Part shown: positions 36,276 through 45,106 of the stretch, in pieces
How positions within the stretch are numbered: position 1 is the stretch's first letter
Layout of the letters: the number at the start of each line of letters is the position of its first letter
From: JAHEFT01 sp963766195
Lineage (GTDB): Bacteria > Pseudomonadota > Gammaproteobacteria > Xanthomonadales > SZUA-36
DNA length: 64,000 bases
Direction of reading: 5' to 3'
Assembly (NCBI GenBank): GCA_963766195.1
Contig: CAVXYY010000018.1
Location: 1 to 64,000 of the forward strand
Translations under genes and position numbers: made by a program
Notes under the pieces: model-generated
Database searches by the model: none
What the model was told of the DNA's origin: nothing
What the model saw: the letters and a program-made list of their open reading frames with translations, nothing else

Positions 36276-38678
36276 TCACACATCCAGGTTGATGGCGTCC
36301 AGGGCGTTTTTCTCGATGAATTCACGTCTCGGTTCCACCTCGTCGCCCATCAATGTTGTGAAAATCTGGTCTGCGCCCACCGCGTCTTCTATCGTAACCT
36401 GCAGAAGTCTGCGGGTTTCCGGGTTCACGGTTGTGTCCCACAACTGTTCCGGATTCATTTCACCGAGGCCTTTGAAGCGCTGTACATTACGTCCTTTTCG
36501 GCTTTCCGACATCAGCCAGTCATACGCTTCACGGAACGTTGAGATTTCCTGCTGCGCCTTCCCTCGAACTACTACGGCGCCTTTCTGAACCAACCCGTTA
36601 AGGGTGTCAGCCAGCCGCCCGATCAGGCGGTATTCGGGTCCTTTGAAAAAATGCGGCTTGATGGTTTTCGATTCGGTCACGCCGTGCGTGGTTTTACTGA
36701 AAAGCAGTTCACTGCCTTCTTCTCCCGGCACAACCTTCAGATCATACCGGATGCTCGGTGGGCTGTTTTTCCGTAAACCGGCTTCCATGCGTGCGCACCA
36801 CCCGGACATTTCGGTGTCGTCCCATTCTGTGGAAAAACGCTCTATTTCAATTAGTTGCCGTAAAAATATTTCGTCATAACGCCGCGCCATTCTCTGGCTG
36901 GTCAGGAACACCGCCAAATAGTCACGCATGAGTTGCTCCAGCGCCTCACCAACCAGTGGCGGCGCCGCCGGATCAAATACGAGTGCGGCATCATCCAGGG
37001 CGCGAGCCATCAGGTAGTCGTTTAATTCCGCATCGTCTTTCAAATAGTGTTCCTGCTTACCCTGCTTGATTTTATACAAGGGGGGTTGCCCGATATAAAT
37101 ATGTCCCCTTTCGATTAATTCCGGCATCTGGCGATAGAAAAAAGTGAGCAGCAATGTTCGAATGTGCGATCCATCAACATCTGCGTCCGTCATGATGATG
37201 ATCCGGTGATAACGTAATTTATCCGGGTTGTACTCGTCCCTCCCGATACCGCAACCCAGCGCGGTAATCAGCGTTCCAACCTCGGCGGAAGCGATCATTT
37301 TATCGAACCGGGCCTTTTCAACATTCAGGATCTTGCCCTTGAGGGGAAGTATGGCCTGGAACTTGCGGTTTCTGCCCTGCTTGGCTGAGCCACCGGCTGA
37401 GTCGCCTTCGACCAGGAAGATCTCCGAAAGCGCCGGGTCTTTTTCCTGACAATCCGCTAACTTACCGGGTAATCCGGCGATGTCCAGCACCCCTTTGCGG
37501 CGGGTCATTTCGCGCGCCTTGCGGGCCGCCTCCCGGGCCCTTGCGGCCTCCACGACCTTCCCGGTAATCATCTTGGCTTCTGCCGGGGTCTCGAGTAAAA
37601 AATCCCTCAGGTTGCTGGCTACCAGGGATTCCACAACGGGCTTGACCTCCGATGAAACCAGCTTGTCCTTGGTCTGGGAGGAAAACTTGGGGTCGGGAAC
37701 CTTTACAGAAAGAACCGCGATCAAACCCTCCCGGGCGTCATCCCCGGTGGTGGAGACTTTGTCTTTTTTCGCGATACCCGATTCTTCGATGTAGTTGTTT
37801 ATCGTTCTGGTCAGCGCAGCCCGGAACCCTGCCAGGTGAGCGCCACCATCCTTCTGCGGAATGTTGTTGGTAAAGCAATAGACGGTTTCCTGGTAAGCGT
37901 CCGTCCACTGCATGGCCACTTCGACAGTAATATTGTTGGCCTCGTCCGAAACGTACATGACGGTCGGGTGCAGGGGGTTCTTGTTGCGTCCAAGATGTTC
38001 AACAAAAGATTTGATACCGCCTTTATATTCAAAGACGTCCGATTTTCCGGAACGCTCGTCCACAAGCTCGATCCTGACGCCGGAATTGAGGAAGCTCAGT
38101 TCCCTCAGCCGCTTTGCCAGGATTTCATAATGGAACACGGTTTCCGAGAAAATCGCCCTGCTTGGCCGAAAATATATTTTCGTGCCGGTCTCGTCGCTGT
38201 CACCGGTTATTTTTATATCCTGCTCCGGAACGCCCAGGTGGTAAACCTGGCGCCAGACATGGCCATCCCGCTTGATCCTCAATTCAAGGTGTTCGGACAA
38301 GGCGTTAACTACAGATACGCCAACGCCGTGCAATCCACCGGACACTTTGTACGAGTTGTCATCGAATTTGCCGCCCGCATGCAGCACCGTCATGATGACC
38401 TGCGCAGCGGAAACCCCTTCTTCTTTGTGCATGTCGACCGGAATACCGCGGCCATTATCCTTTACACTGACCGCGTTATCCTCATGGATGGTTACCTGTA
38501 TCGCGTCACAGTGGCCGGCAAGCGCTTCGTCGATGGAGTTGTCGACAACCTCAAAGACCATGTGATGGAGGCCCGTGCCATCATCGGTATCACCGATATA
38601 CATACCCGGGCGTTTTCGTACCGCATCCAGCCCTTTCAAGACCTTGATATTAGTGGAATCGTAGTGTTCTGTGCTCAT
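36276..38678 (-). CDS. gyrB: DNA gyrase subunit B
   Basis: 800 residues. ATPase domain (KRPGMYIGDTDDGTGLHHMV, VKDNGRGIPVDMHKEEG, GGLHGVGVSVVNALS), transducer, and TOPRIM domain (FLVEGDSAGGSAKQGRNRKF, MTDADVDGSHIRTLLLTFFY). The C-terminal QRFKGLGEMNPEQLWDTTVN is canonical. I chose ATG 38678 (MSTEHYDSTNIKVLKGLDAV); an in-frame extension to 38729 is not conserved. Gammaproteobacterial order dnaA-dnaN-recF-gyrB. Confidence 0.96.
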   Translation of the reverse strand: MSTEHYDSTNIKVLKGLDAVRKRPGMYIGDTDDGTGLHHMVFEVVDNSIDEALAGHCDAIQVTIHEDNAVSVKDNGRGIPVDMHKEEGVSAAQVIMTVLHAGGKFDDNSYKVSGGLHGVGVSVVNALSEHLELRIKRDGHVWRQVYHLGVPEQDIKITGDSDETGTKIYFRPSRAIFSETVFHYEILAKRLRELSFLNSGVRIELVDERSGKSDVFEYKGGIKSFVEHLGRNKNPLHPTVMYVSDEANNITVEVAMQWTDAYQETVYCFTNNIPQKDGGAHLAGFRAALTRTINNYIEESGIAKKDKVSTTGDDAREGLIAVLSVKVPDPKFSSQTKDKLVSSEVKPVVESLVASNLRDFLLETPAEAKMITGKVVEAARAREAARKAREMTRRKGVLDIAGLPGKLADCQEKDPALSEIFLVEGDSAGGSAKQGRNRKFQAILPLKGKILNVEKARFDKMIASAEVGTLITALGCGIGRDEYNPDKLRYHRIIIMTDADVDGSHIRTLLLTFFYRQMPELIERGHIYIGQPPLYKIKQGKQEHYLKDDAELNDYLMARALDDAALVFDPAAPPLVGEALEQLMRDYLAVFLTSQRMARRYDEIFLRQLIEIERFSTEWDDTEMSGWCARMEAGLRKNSPPSIRYDLKVVPGEEGSELLFSKTTHGVTESKTIKPHFFKGPEYRLIGRLADTLNGLVQKGAVVVRGKAQQEISTFREAYDWLMSESRKGRNVQRFKGLGEMNPEQLWDTTVNPETRRLLQVTIEDAVGADQIFTTLMGDEVEPRREFIEKNALDAINLDV

Positions 38679-38797
38679 GAATTCATTCAACCTTACGCTG
38701 GTCTTGAAGGTGCTCCGGGAGTTTTCCAACCGGGTGTTCTGCCGGTTGGAAACCTTGCTATAAACTGGAATTTTCTAACGGTTCAGGGACTGATGGA

Positions 38798-39863
38798 TTA
38801 TACCATTTCCCGGGCAACACCACGTTCCACGTGAAACATCTTGTGTGGCTCGTTGGTTTTGGGTTCGTTAATACCCGATATCCACACCTGGCTTCCCGAG
38901 TTCCAGGCTCCGGTCTAAAACGCGTTCGAAGTGAGACCCGTCAAACTCCGAAGCCAAATCATCCAATAAAATGATCGGTTTTTCCCCTCTTTCCGACAAA
39001 ATGGACAGCCTGGGAAAGCAATAAAGTCGCGGCGAGAACTTTCTGCTCTCCCCGTGAAAGCATGTTGCGGGCAGGCGTATCCGCGAACAGCAGGGAAATA
39101 TCACCGCGGTGCGGACCGGCAGCCGTCGCGCCACGAAGCAGGTCTGCCGTCACGATTTTCCTTTAAGCGCCTCCATCAAGCTTTTCCGCGCCCAACCCTG
39201 ACAGTACTCCAGTCTGAAATCCGACATTTCCGGACTTAGAAGCTTCAACGCTTCCTGCGCCCGCTCCGCCACGGCGCGACAATGTGCTTTTCTCATGATA
39301 TCCAGCTGAGACCCCAGTTCGCTGAACACCTCATCGATGCTGTCCAGCACTCCTTCCTGTCTTGATCTCAAAGCGGCGTTTCTTTGCTTGAGGATTTTCG
39401 AATAACGTCGGAAAGTCTCCAGAAACTCGTGTTCCACGTGAAACAGGCCCCAGTCGAGGTATTTTCTCCGGTTCTCCGGCGCACCACTCACCAGTAAGTG
39501 ACTATTGGGTTCCATCAGCACCAGTGGCAGCACCCGGGTCAATTGACTGAGCTGGGCAAGATCCTGGCCGTTTTTTCTGCCCCGCCAATGGCTGTTTGAC
39601 CTTTCCAGGCCCAATTTATTGATCCGCTGATCTTCGCTGACGGTTTCGGCATAAATGCTGAAGTGCTTGCCGGATCGGCCAATCAGCTCGCTGGCCTGGG
39701 TGGTGCGGAAGGATCGGCCACGGGAAAGAACCACGATAGACTCCAGGATGCTGGTTTTGCCGGCGCCATTGCCGCCAAACAAGATGTTAAACCTGGGGTG
39801 GGGCAGGATATTTACCTGCTCGAGGTTCCGTAAATTTTCAATCCTGAGACTCTTTATTAACAA
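38798..39863 (-). CDS. recF: DNA repair/replication protein RecF, three frameshifts
   Basis: SMC-like ATPase that loads RecA at gaps. Walker A is FGGNGAGKTSILESI, then SHLLVSGAPENRRKYLDWGL, the signature ARNMLSRGEQKVLAATLLLS, and Walker B PIILLDDLASEFD. Breaks lie near 39150, 38990 and 38895; with repair the protein has about 354 residues, the usual length, ending at the TAA at 38798. Two parS-like palindromes are embedded in its coding sequence, each read as Phe-His-Val-Glu. Confidence 0.87.
38823..38838. promoter_or_regulatory. parS: parS-like ParB binding site, copy 1
   Basis: CGTTCCACGTGAAACA matches the bacterial parS consensus (TGTTTCACGTGAAACA; core GTTYCACGTGRAAC) except for the first outer base and one C/T. 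It lies in the last codons of recF near the origin, where parS clusters in related bacteria. No parAB genes are in the window. Confidence 0.78.
39430..39445. promoter_or_regulatory. parS: parS-like ParB binding site, copy 2
   Basis: TGTTCCACGTGAAACA differs from the perfect palindrome at one position. It lies inside recF, 607 bases from copy 1 and about 3.2 kb from the dnaA-rpmH gap. Confidence 0.82.
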
Positions 39864-39890
39864 TCAGATTCCAGCTGGGGATCGATGTTT

Positions 39891-40992
39891 TCAGAGTTTT
39901 AGCGGCATCACGACATGTTTGTCTCTTCCGCCCGCTGTGCTGGAAATGAGACAACTGCTATTGGCGTCTTTCAGAGCCATCACGACAGAGTCTCCCTCGA
40001 TAGCATTCAGGGCGTCGAGTAAATACGTCACGTTAAACCCGATTGCGATGTGATCAAAATTTAACTCCGCCTCCAGCTCTTCGATCGCCTCCTCGTGCTG
40101 GGGATTGTGAGCAACTATTTTTACCGAGCCTGCGGACGCCTCCAACCGGACCCCTTTGTACTTTTCGTTTGAAAGGATGGATGCGCGCTGCAGGGCGACG
40201 ATGAAACTGTCGCGTTGAATCTTGATGTGACGGTCCGTGCCTTTCGGAATAACCGCCATGTAGTCCGGAAAACGGCCGTCGATCAGCTTTGATGTGAAGA
40301 TCATGGACCCCTTGACCAGGCGAATGTGGTTTTTACCGAGCGCCAGTTCAACCAGGTCATCACTTTCTGAAAGCATTCGGGATAATTCCAGTACGCCTTT
40401 CCGCGGAACGATCATCTGGCGATCCTGGGCCACGCCAATGTCCTTTTCCAGGTCACAGACAGCCAGGCGGTGTCCATCCGTTGCAACCGTTGTGAGGCTG
40501 CCGTTGTGAAACTCGAAAAGAAGCCCGTTGAGATAATAGCGGACATCCTGGTTAGCCATTGAAAAAGACGTTTTCTCAATCAGTTTTTTTAGTTCAACTT
40601 CTTGTATTTTAACGTGTTTCCAGCGTTTCCACCTGATCCGTTGCCGGAAACTCTGTGGCCGGTAGTGTCGCCAGCGTATAACGACCCCGCCCGGAAGAGA
40701 CCATCAGTTTGTCGCCGTCAAGAACAGCCGTGATGTTTACACCCTCCGGCAGTTTTTTGACGATATCGACCAACTTCCTGGCCGGCACTGTTATTTCGCC
40801 CTCGGCTTGAATGTCTGCAGCCACGGAGGCGATCAGTTCAACTTCCATGTCGGTACCGGTAATGGACAGGCGTTTTCCCCGGGCTGAAACCAGGAAGTTT
40901 GCCAACACGGGTAGTGTTTGTCTGCGTTCAACCACACCGACGACCTGGCTTATGGGTTGAAGAAGTACTTCCTGTTTAATGCTGAATTTCAT
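39891..40992 (-). CDS. dnaN: DNA polymerase III beta sliding clamp, one frameshift
   Basis: Ring-shaped processivity clamp. MKFSIKQEVLLQPISQVVGV then VERRQTLPVLANFLV starts domain I; LTTVATDGHRLAVC and SMIFTSKLIDGRFPDYMAVI are in domain II; the C-terminus DKHVVMPLKL is close to the canonical PMRL end. One extra base near 40610 breaks the frame between residues about 127 and 130. The locus is 1102 bases, exactly one more than 366 codons plus stop, the usual DnaN length. Confidence 0.92.
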
Positions 40993-41244
40993 AGCCGCCT
41001 TCCTGTAAATGTTTATTATGTTTTAAAGATAAATATATAAACCTTTGTAGTAATAAGCCCGGTGCACAACTTGATAAGCTCTATTTAATCATAAAATTCA
41101 GCGTTTTAACTTCAATCGAACGCAGCATAGCAGGGCTTAAAGACTGTTAACAGCTTGTGGATAAGTGCGGAGCTTAAAGTTATCCCGGGTTTTTCCACAG
41201 CTTCCGCCAAGGTCTGACCACATGTTAGTACACCCCAAGCCGGT
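40993..41244. other. oriC: dnaA-dnaN intergenic region with DnaA boxes, candidate origin part
   Basis: 252 bases with an AT-rich stretch (about 41010-41060, including TTTTAAAGATAAATATATAA) that could be an unwinding element. TGTGGATAA at 41156-41164 is a consensus DnaA box in reverse, and TTTTCCACA at 41191-41199 and TTATCCCGG at 41180-41188 are weaker ones. It also holds the dnaN promoter. Confidence 0.55.
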
Positions 41245-42555
41245 TTACTCGGTCAAAAGCCGCACAAGCTTTGCCCGGTCTTCGCGAATGCGGCCGTCAG
41301 TTTCACACAGTTCCTCGATTTTACGGCAAGCATGAAGAACAGTGGTATGGTCGCGGCCACCAAAGGCGTTGCCGATTTCCGGCAGGCTGTGATCGGTCAG
41401 TTCCTTGCACAGGGCCATCGCTACCTGGCGAGGGCGCACGATGTTTCTCGGTTTTTTGCGAGACAACATGTCGGACACGCGCAATTTGTAATACTCCGCC
41501 ACGGCTTTCTGGATGTTTTCCATGGTAATCAGACGGTCATGGACGTGAAACAACTCCCTGAGCACTTCCTGGGCAAAACTTTCAGTAATCGCTTTACCGG
41601 TGAAACGCGCCGTTGCGAACAAAGAATTCAAGGCCCCTTCCAGCTCGCGCACATGCGAACGGACTCTGCGGGCGATCAAATACGCGACAGCTTCATCGAG
41701 AACCACGCCCCGTTCCTGCGATTTGTTCATCAGGATGGCCACACGGGTTTCAAAATCGGGTGGCTCGATCGATACGGTCAAACCCCAGCCAAAGCGTGAT
41801 CTCAACCGCGCTTCGATGCCGTCAACCTCTTTGGGGTAGCGGTCGCAGGTCAGAATGATCTGTTGCTGACTGTCCAGCAAGGCATTGAAAGTATGAAAAA
41901 ATTCTTCCTGGGTCCGGTCTTTTCCCGCAAAAAACTGGACGTCGTCGATCAACAATGCGCCGGCAGACCGGTAGTGCTGCTTGAAGGCTTCAATGCGGCC
42001 ACCACGCAGGGCGTTGATCATTTCGCTGACGAATTGTTCTGAGCCCACATAGATCACCCGGGCTTCCGGGTTGCGTTCGTAAATCAGGTTTCCAGCCGCG
42101 TGCAGCAAGTGCGTTTTGCCAAGCCCCGTACCGCCGTAAATGACCAGCGGGTTGTAGGCTGCCCCGGGCTTCATTGCCACCTGTTGCGCGGCGGCAAAGG
42201 CCAGCTCATTCGATTTGCCCTGGACAAAATTCTTGAAGTTATAACGTTTGTCCAGGCCGGTTTGAATCCGGGTTGGCTGCTGAACCGCATTGGCTTTGGG
42301 GGATTCGGAGTGGTTTAACCGGTTGACATCAACCACCACGGAGTCCCGGGTCGAACCCAGGTGTTCGAAAATATCCCGAACACGCTCGAGGTGGTTAAGT
42401 AAAATGTAGTCTCGAACATACTCGTTAGGCGCCAACAGCACGGTGCGGCCCTTGGCCGAGCGGATCTGCAACGGGCGGATCCAGGTGTTAAAGTCCTCCG
42501 CCGGCAGCTCTCGCTCCAGGTGTTTCAAGCAGGTTTGCCAATGTGATTGTGACAT
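41245..42555 (-). CDS. dnaA: Chromosomal replication initiator DnaA
   Basis: 436 residues. Domain I is in 1-70 (HWQTCLKHLERELPAEDFNT), the linker is short, the AAA+ domain III has Walker A YGGTGLGKTHLLHAAGNLIY and Walker B LLIDDVQFFAGKDRTQEEFF, and domain IV has the DnaA signature GGRDHTTVLHACRKIEEL. Slightly shorter than E. coli DnaA (467) because of the short domain II. No frameshift. Confidence 0.97.
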   Translation of the reverse strand: MSQSHWQTCLKHLERELPAEDFNTWIRPLQIRSAKGRTVLLAPNEYVRDYILLNHLERVRDIFEHLGSTRDSVVVDVNRLNHSESPKANAVQQPTRIQTGLDKRYNFKNFVQGKSNELAFAAAQQVAMKPGAAYNPLVIYGGTGLGKTHLLHAAGNLIYERNPEARVIYVGSEQFVSEMINALRGGRIEAFKQHYRSAGALLIDDVQFFAGKDRTQEEFFHTFNALLDSQQQIILTCDRYPKEVDGIEARLRSRFGWGLTVSIEPPDFETRVAILMNKSQERGVVLDEAVAYLIARRVRSHVRELEGALNSLFATARFTGKAITESFAQEVLRELFHVHDRLITMENIQKAVAEYYKLRVSDMLSRKKPRNIVRPRQVAMALCKELTDHSLPEIGNAFGGRDHTTVLHACRKIEELCETDGRIREDRAKLVRLLTE

Positions 42556-42799
42556 TCCGGGGTTTATTCGCAGGTTGTTCTCTTTTTAGCCGGGGAGCAG
42601 TATGGACGGCCTTGAGCGGATAAGTCTAACCCGCTGTGGATAACTTGACCAACAGAATAAAGAATCGATTGGAAGGCCTTGTTTGAAGTTACCATAAAAG
42701 TTACAATTCCCCTCTTTTGTCGGCCATTCGCTAAAGATCCTGGTTAGGGATGCTGAATGGCAGGCGGTAATATGAAACAAAACTTTAAGGACCAGTGAA
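42556..42799. other. oriC: dnaA-rpmH divergent region, candidate oriC
   Basis: 244 bases between the divergent dnaA and rpmH genes, the classic gammaproteobacterial origin position. TGTGGATAA at 42635-42643 is a consensus DnaA box (reverse strand TTATCCACA), and AGCGGATAA at 42615-42623 is a weak one. Genes on both sides read away from it, consistent with a bidirectional origin. Promoters of dnaA and rpmH must also lie here. Only few boxes are visible, so the functional origin may include the dnaA-dnaN gap. Confidence 0.55.
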
Positions 42800-42935
42800 A
42801 TGAAGCGTACATTCCAGCCAAGCCTCCTCAAGCGTGCGCGCAGACATGGTTTCCGTGCACGGATGTCTACCCGTGCAGGACAGACTCGTCATCAAGGCCC
42901 GCCGGGCAAAGGGCAGAAAACGCCTGTCGGCCTGA
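42800..42935 (+). CDS. rpmH: 50S ribosomal protein L34, one frameshift
   Basis: MKRTFQPSLLKRARRHGFRA then RMSTRAG in the first frame, then LVIKARRAKGRKRLSA in another after one extra base near 42883. The locus is 136 bases; 44 residues plus stop, the normal L34 length, need 135. Because L34 is a core ribosomal protein, this break is strong evidence of a sequencing insertion. Confidence 0.93.
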
Positions 42936-42961
42936 AACCGGATCAAGCGAAATCGCATCTC

Positions 42962-43363
42962 ATGACGAACGGTGCGGTAACGGGTGAAAGGAAAACAGGA
43001 CCGTCCGGAAAGGCGGGCTTTACAAGCAAGCAAAAACTCACGAAAGCCATCGAATTTAAAAGGGTTTTTGACAACCCTTTCGTTTCTTCAGACGCCTGTT
43101 TCAAGGTCCTGGCGCGTACCACAGAGTGTGAGATTTCGCGCCTCGGGATGGCCGTGTCCAGGCAGATCGATAAGCGTGCGGTGGGGCGCAACCGCATCAA
43201 GCGGGTTGTCAGGGAAAGTTTTCGGCTCAATTATTCAGCGAAGGGGGTTCGTCTTGATATTGTTGTCTTGCCCCGGCGTGAAACCGCCACCATGTGCAAT
43301 GAAAAGTTGTTTCATTCGCTAAAATGCCATTGGTCACGGCTGGAAAATCAGTTTGAAGGATAA
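42962..43363 (+). CDS. rnpA: Ribonuclease P protein component
   Basis: 133 residues. It assists RNase P RNA in tRNA 5' maturation. The RNR motif AVGRNRIKRVVRESFRLNYS and KRVFDNPFVSSDACFKVLAR are diagnostic. ATG 42962 lies 26 bases after rpmH; the frame is open through rpmH, so the start is judged by length. yidD, often next, is absent, and yidC follows after six bases. Confidence 0.9.
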   Translation: MTNGAVTGERKTGPSGKAGFTSKQKLTKAIEFKRVFDNPFVSSDACFKVLARTTECEISRLGMAVSRQIDKRAVGRNRIKRVVRESFRLNYSAKGVRLDIVVLPRRETATMCNEKLFHSLKCHWSRLENQFEG

Positions 43364-43369
43364 GAACAG

Positions 43370-45070
43370 ATGGGAAATCTAAGACCGGTTCTGCTTATCG
43401 GCCTGGTATTCCTGGGCTACATGATTTGGGTCCAGTGGCAAAAAGACTATGCGCCGGCGCCCAAACCCCCAACCCAGCGCTCGATGCCGCAAAACAATGT
43501 GCCCACGGTTCCCGGCTCAGAAACAACGCAAACCAGCAGCGCAGCCGATTTACCCCAACCGGTGGATGTGCCGCAGAATCAGGCCACGGCCAGCCCTCTG
43601 CCGGGACCCGCAGCTACAGCTACGGAAAGGTCTGTAATTTCGGTCATAACCGATGTTCTCAATGTTGAAATTGATCTCGTCGGTGGAACCGTGGTTTCGG
43701 CCGGCTTGCTGGATTACCCGGTTAAACAGAAAGAACCCGAAATCAAAGTAGACCTCCTCGCAGCGCAGGGGGACCACCTGTTTATTGCCCAGTCGGGTTT
43801 GTTGTCGCACCAGGATGCGCCAAACCACACCAGCCGCTACCAGGCATCAAAGACCCGTTTTGAGTTGCCGAAAGGTGAAACGGAGCTGCGGGTTCCGTTG
43901 ACATGGAATTCGGACACGGGTGTTCAGGTCACGAAAACCTTCATATTCAAGCCGGGCGAGTACCAGATCACGGTCGTACACGAAGTCAGCAACAGGAGCG
44001 GGGAAAGCTGGTCGGGCAGCCGATATGATCAGCTCCAGCGGGAAATTCCCGGCGAAGAAGATAACGGCGGGTTTTCCGATCCGTCCCGGTACAGCTTTGT
44101 AGGCATCGGCTTCTACAATCCGGAAGACAAGTTCGAGAAAATTAAATTTGACGACGTGGCGGAAGAGCCCTTCAAGAAAACCACCAAAGACGGCTGGCTG
44201 GCCATGATTCAGCATTATTTTTTCGCCGCCTGGATTCCCCCGGCCGAGGAAGAGGTCACTTACTCCACGCAGGTTGTTACCGGAGAAGGCTGGCCGCGTT
44301 ACATCGCGCGCGGGGTTTCACCGGTCCGCGTAGTCGCCGCCGGAGACAGCACCGAGTTTTCGGGCCGGCTATATCTCGGTCCAAAATTGCAGGACGACCT
44401 GCCAAAGATTGCGCCGGGGCTGGAATATACGGTCAATTATGGAATTTTCACGATTTTCTCCAAGCCGCTTTTCTGGCTGATGGAGAAAATCCACGACGTG
44501 GTCGGAAACTGGGGCTGGTCCATCGTCATTCTGACCATCCTGATCAAGGCGGCTTTCTTCAAGCTCACCGAGGCCCAGTACCGCTCCACCGCGAGGATGC
44601 GTAAACTTCAGCCCCGGATAGAGCAGCTCAAGGAACGTTTTGGGGATGATCGTCAGCGCATGAGCCAGGCGATGATGGAGCTGTACAAGAAGGAAAAAGT
44701 CAATCCACTGGGCGGGTGCCTGCCCATCCTGGTGCAGATCCCGATTTTCATTGCACTTTACTGGGTGTTACTTGAATCGGTTGAGTTGAGACAGGCGCCG
44801 TTTATCCTGTGGGTAGATAACCTTTCCGTTCGGGATCCCTATTTCATCCTGCCGCTTCTGAATGCTTTGTTCATGTTCGCAACCCAGAGGTTAACGCCGA
44901 TGGTCGGCATGGATCCGCTGCAGCAGAAAATGATGACCATGATGCCGATCGTGTTTTCGGTCATGTTCGCATTTTTCCCGGCCGGTCTCGTGTTGTACTG
45001 GGCAACCAACGCCGGTTTGTCGCTCGCGCAACAGTTTTACATTACCCGGAAAATCGCGGCAGCAGACTAG
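43370..45070 (+). CDS. yidC: Membrane protein insertase YidC
   Basis: 566 residues. N-terminal membrane helix (about 5-17), a Pro/Gln/Thr-rich linker (25-75), the P1 periplasmic beta domain, then the conserved insertase core with five helices: GNWGWSIVILTILIKAAFFK, LQPRIEQLKERFGDD, EKVNPLGGCLPILVQIPIFI, and the positively charged groove residue in YRSTARMRK. No frameshift. Starts six bases after rnpA. Confidence 0.95.
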   Translation: MGNLRPVLLIGLVFLGYMIWVQWQKDYAPAPKPPTQRSMPQNNVPTVPGSETTQTSSAADLPQPVDVPQNQATASPLPGPAATATERSVISVITDVLNVEIDLVGGTVVSAGLLDYPVKQKEPEIKVDLLAAQGDHLFIAQSGLLSHQDAPNHTSRYQASKTRFELPKGETELRVPLTWNSDTGVQVTKTFIFKPGEYQITVVHEVSNRSGESWSGSRYDQLQREIPGEEDNGGFSDPSRYSFVGIGFYNPEDKFEKIKFDDVAEEPFKKTTKDGWLAMIQHYFFAAWIPPAEEEVTYSTQVVTGEGWPRYIARGVSPVRVVAAGDSTEFSGRLYLGPKLQDDLPKIAPGLEYTVNYGIFTIFSKPLFWLMEKIHDVVGNWGWSIVILTILIKAAFFKLTEAQYRSTARMRKLQPRIEQLKERFGDDRQRMSQAMMELYKKEKVNPLGGCLPILVQIPIFIALYWVLLESVELRQAPFILWVDNLSVRDPYFILPLLNALFMFATQRLTPMVGMDPLQQKMMTMMPIVFSVMFAFFPAGLVLYWATNAGLSLAQQFYITRKIAAAD

Positions 45071-45106
45071 ATGGCCTGTATCTGCCAATAGCCGGGCGGG
45101 TGCGCT

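Noticed and set aside
40556..40614. Programmed frameshift in dnaN
   Set aside because: There is an A-rich tract (AAAAAAA) near the break, but DnaN is not known to need frameshifting in this lineage, and the one-base excess equals the error pattern in rpmH and other genes.
41531..41555. Third possible parS near dnaA (GGACGTGAAACA)
   Set aside because: Only one half-site matches; the CAC centre is GAC and the left arm is unrelated, and it is ordinary dnaA coding sequence.
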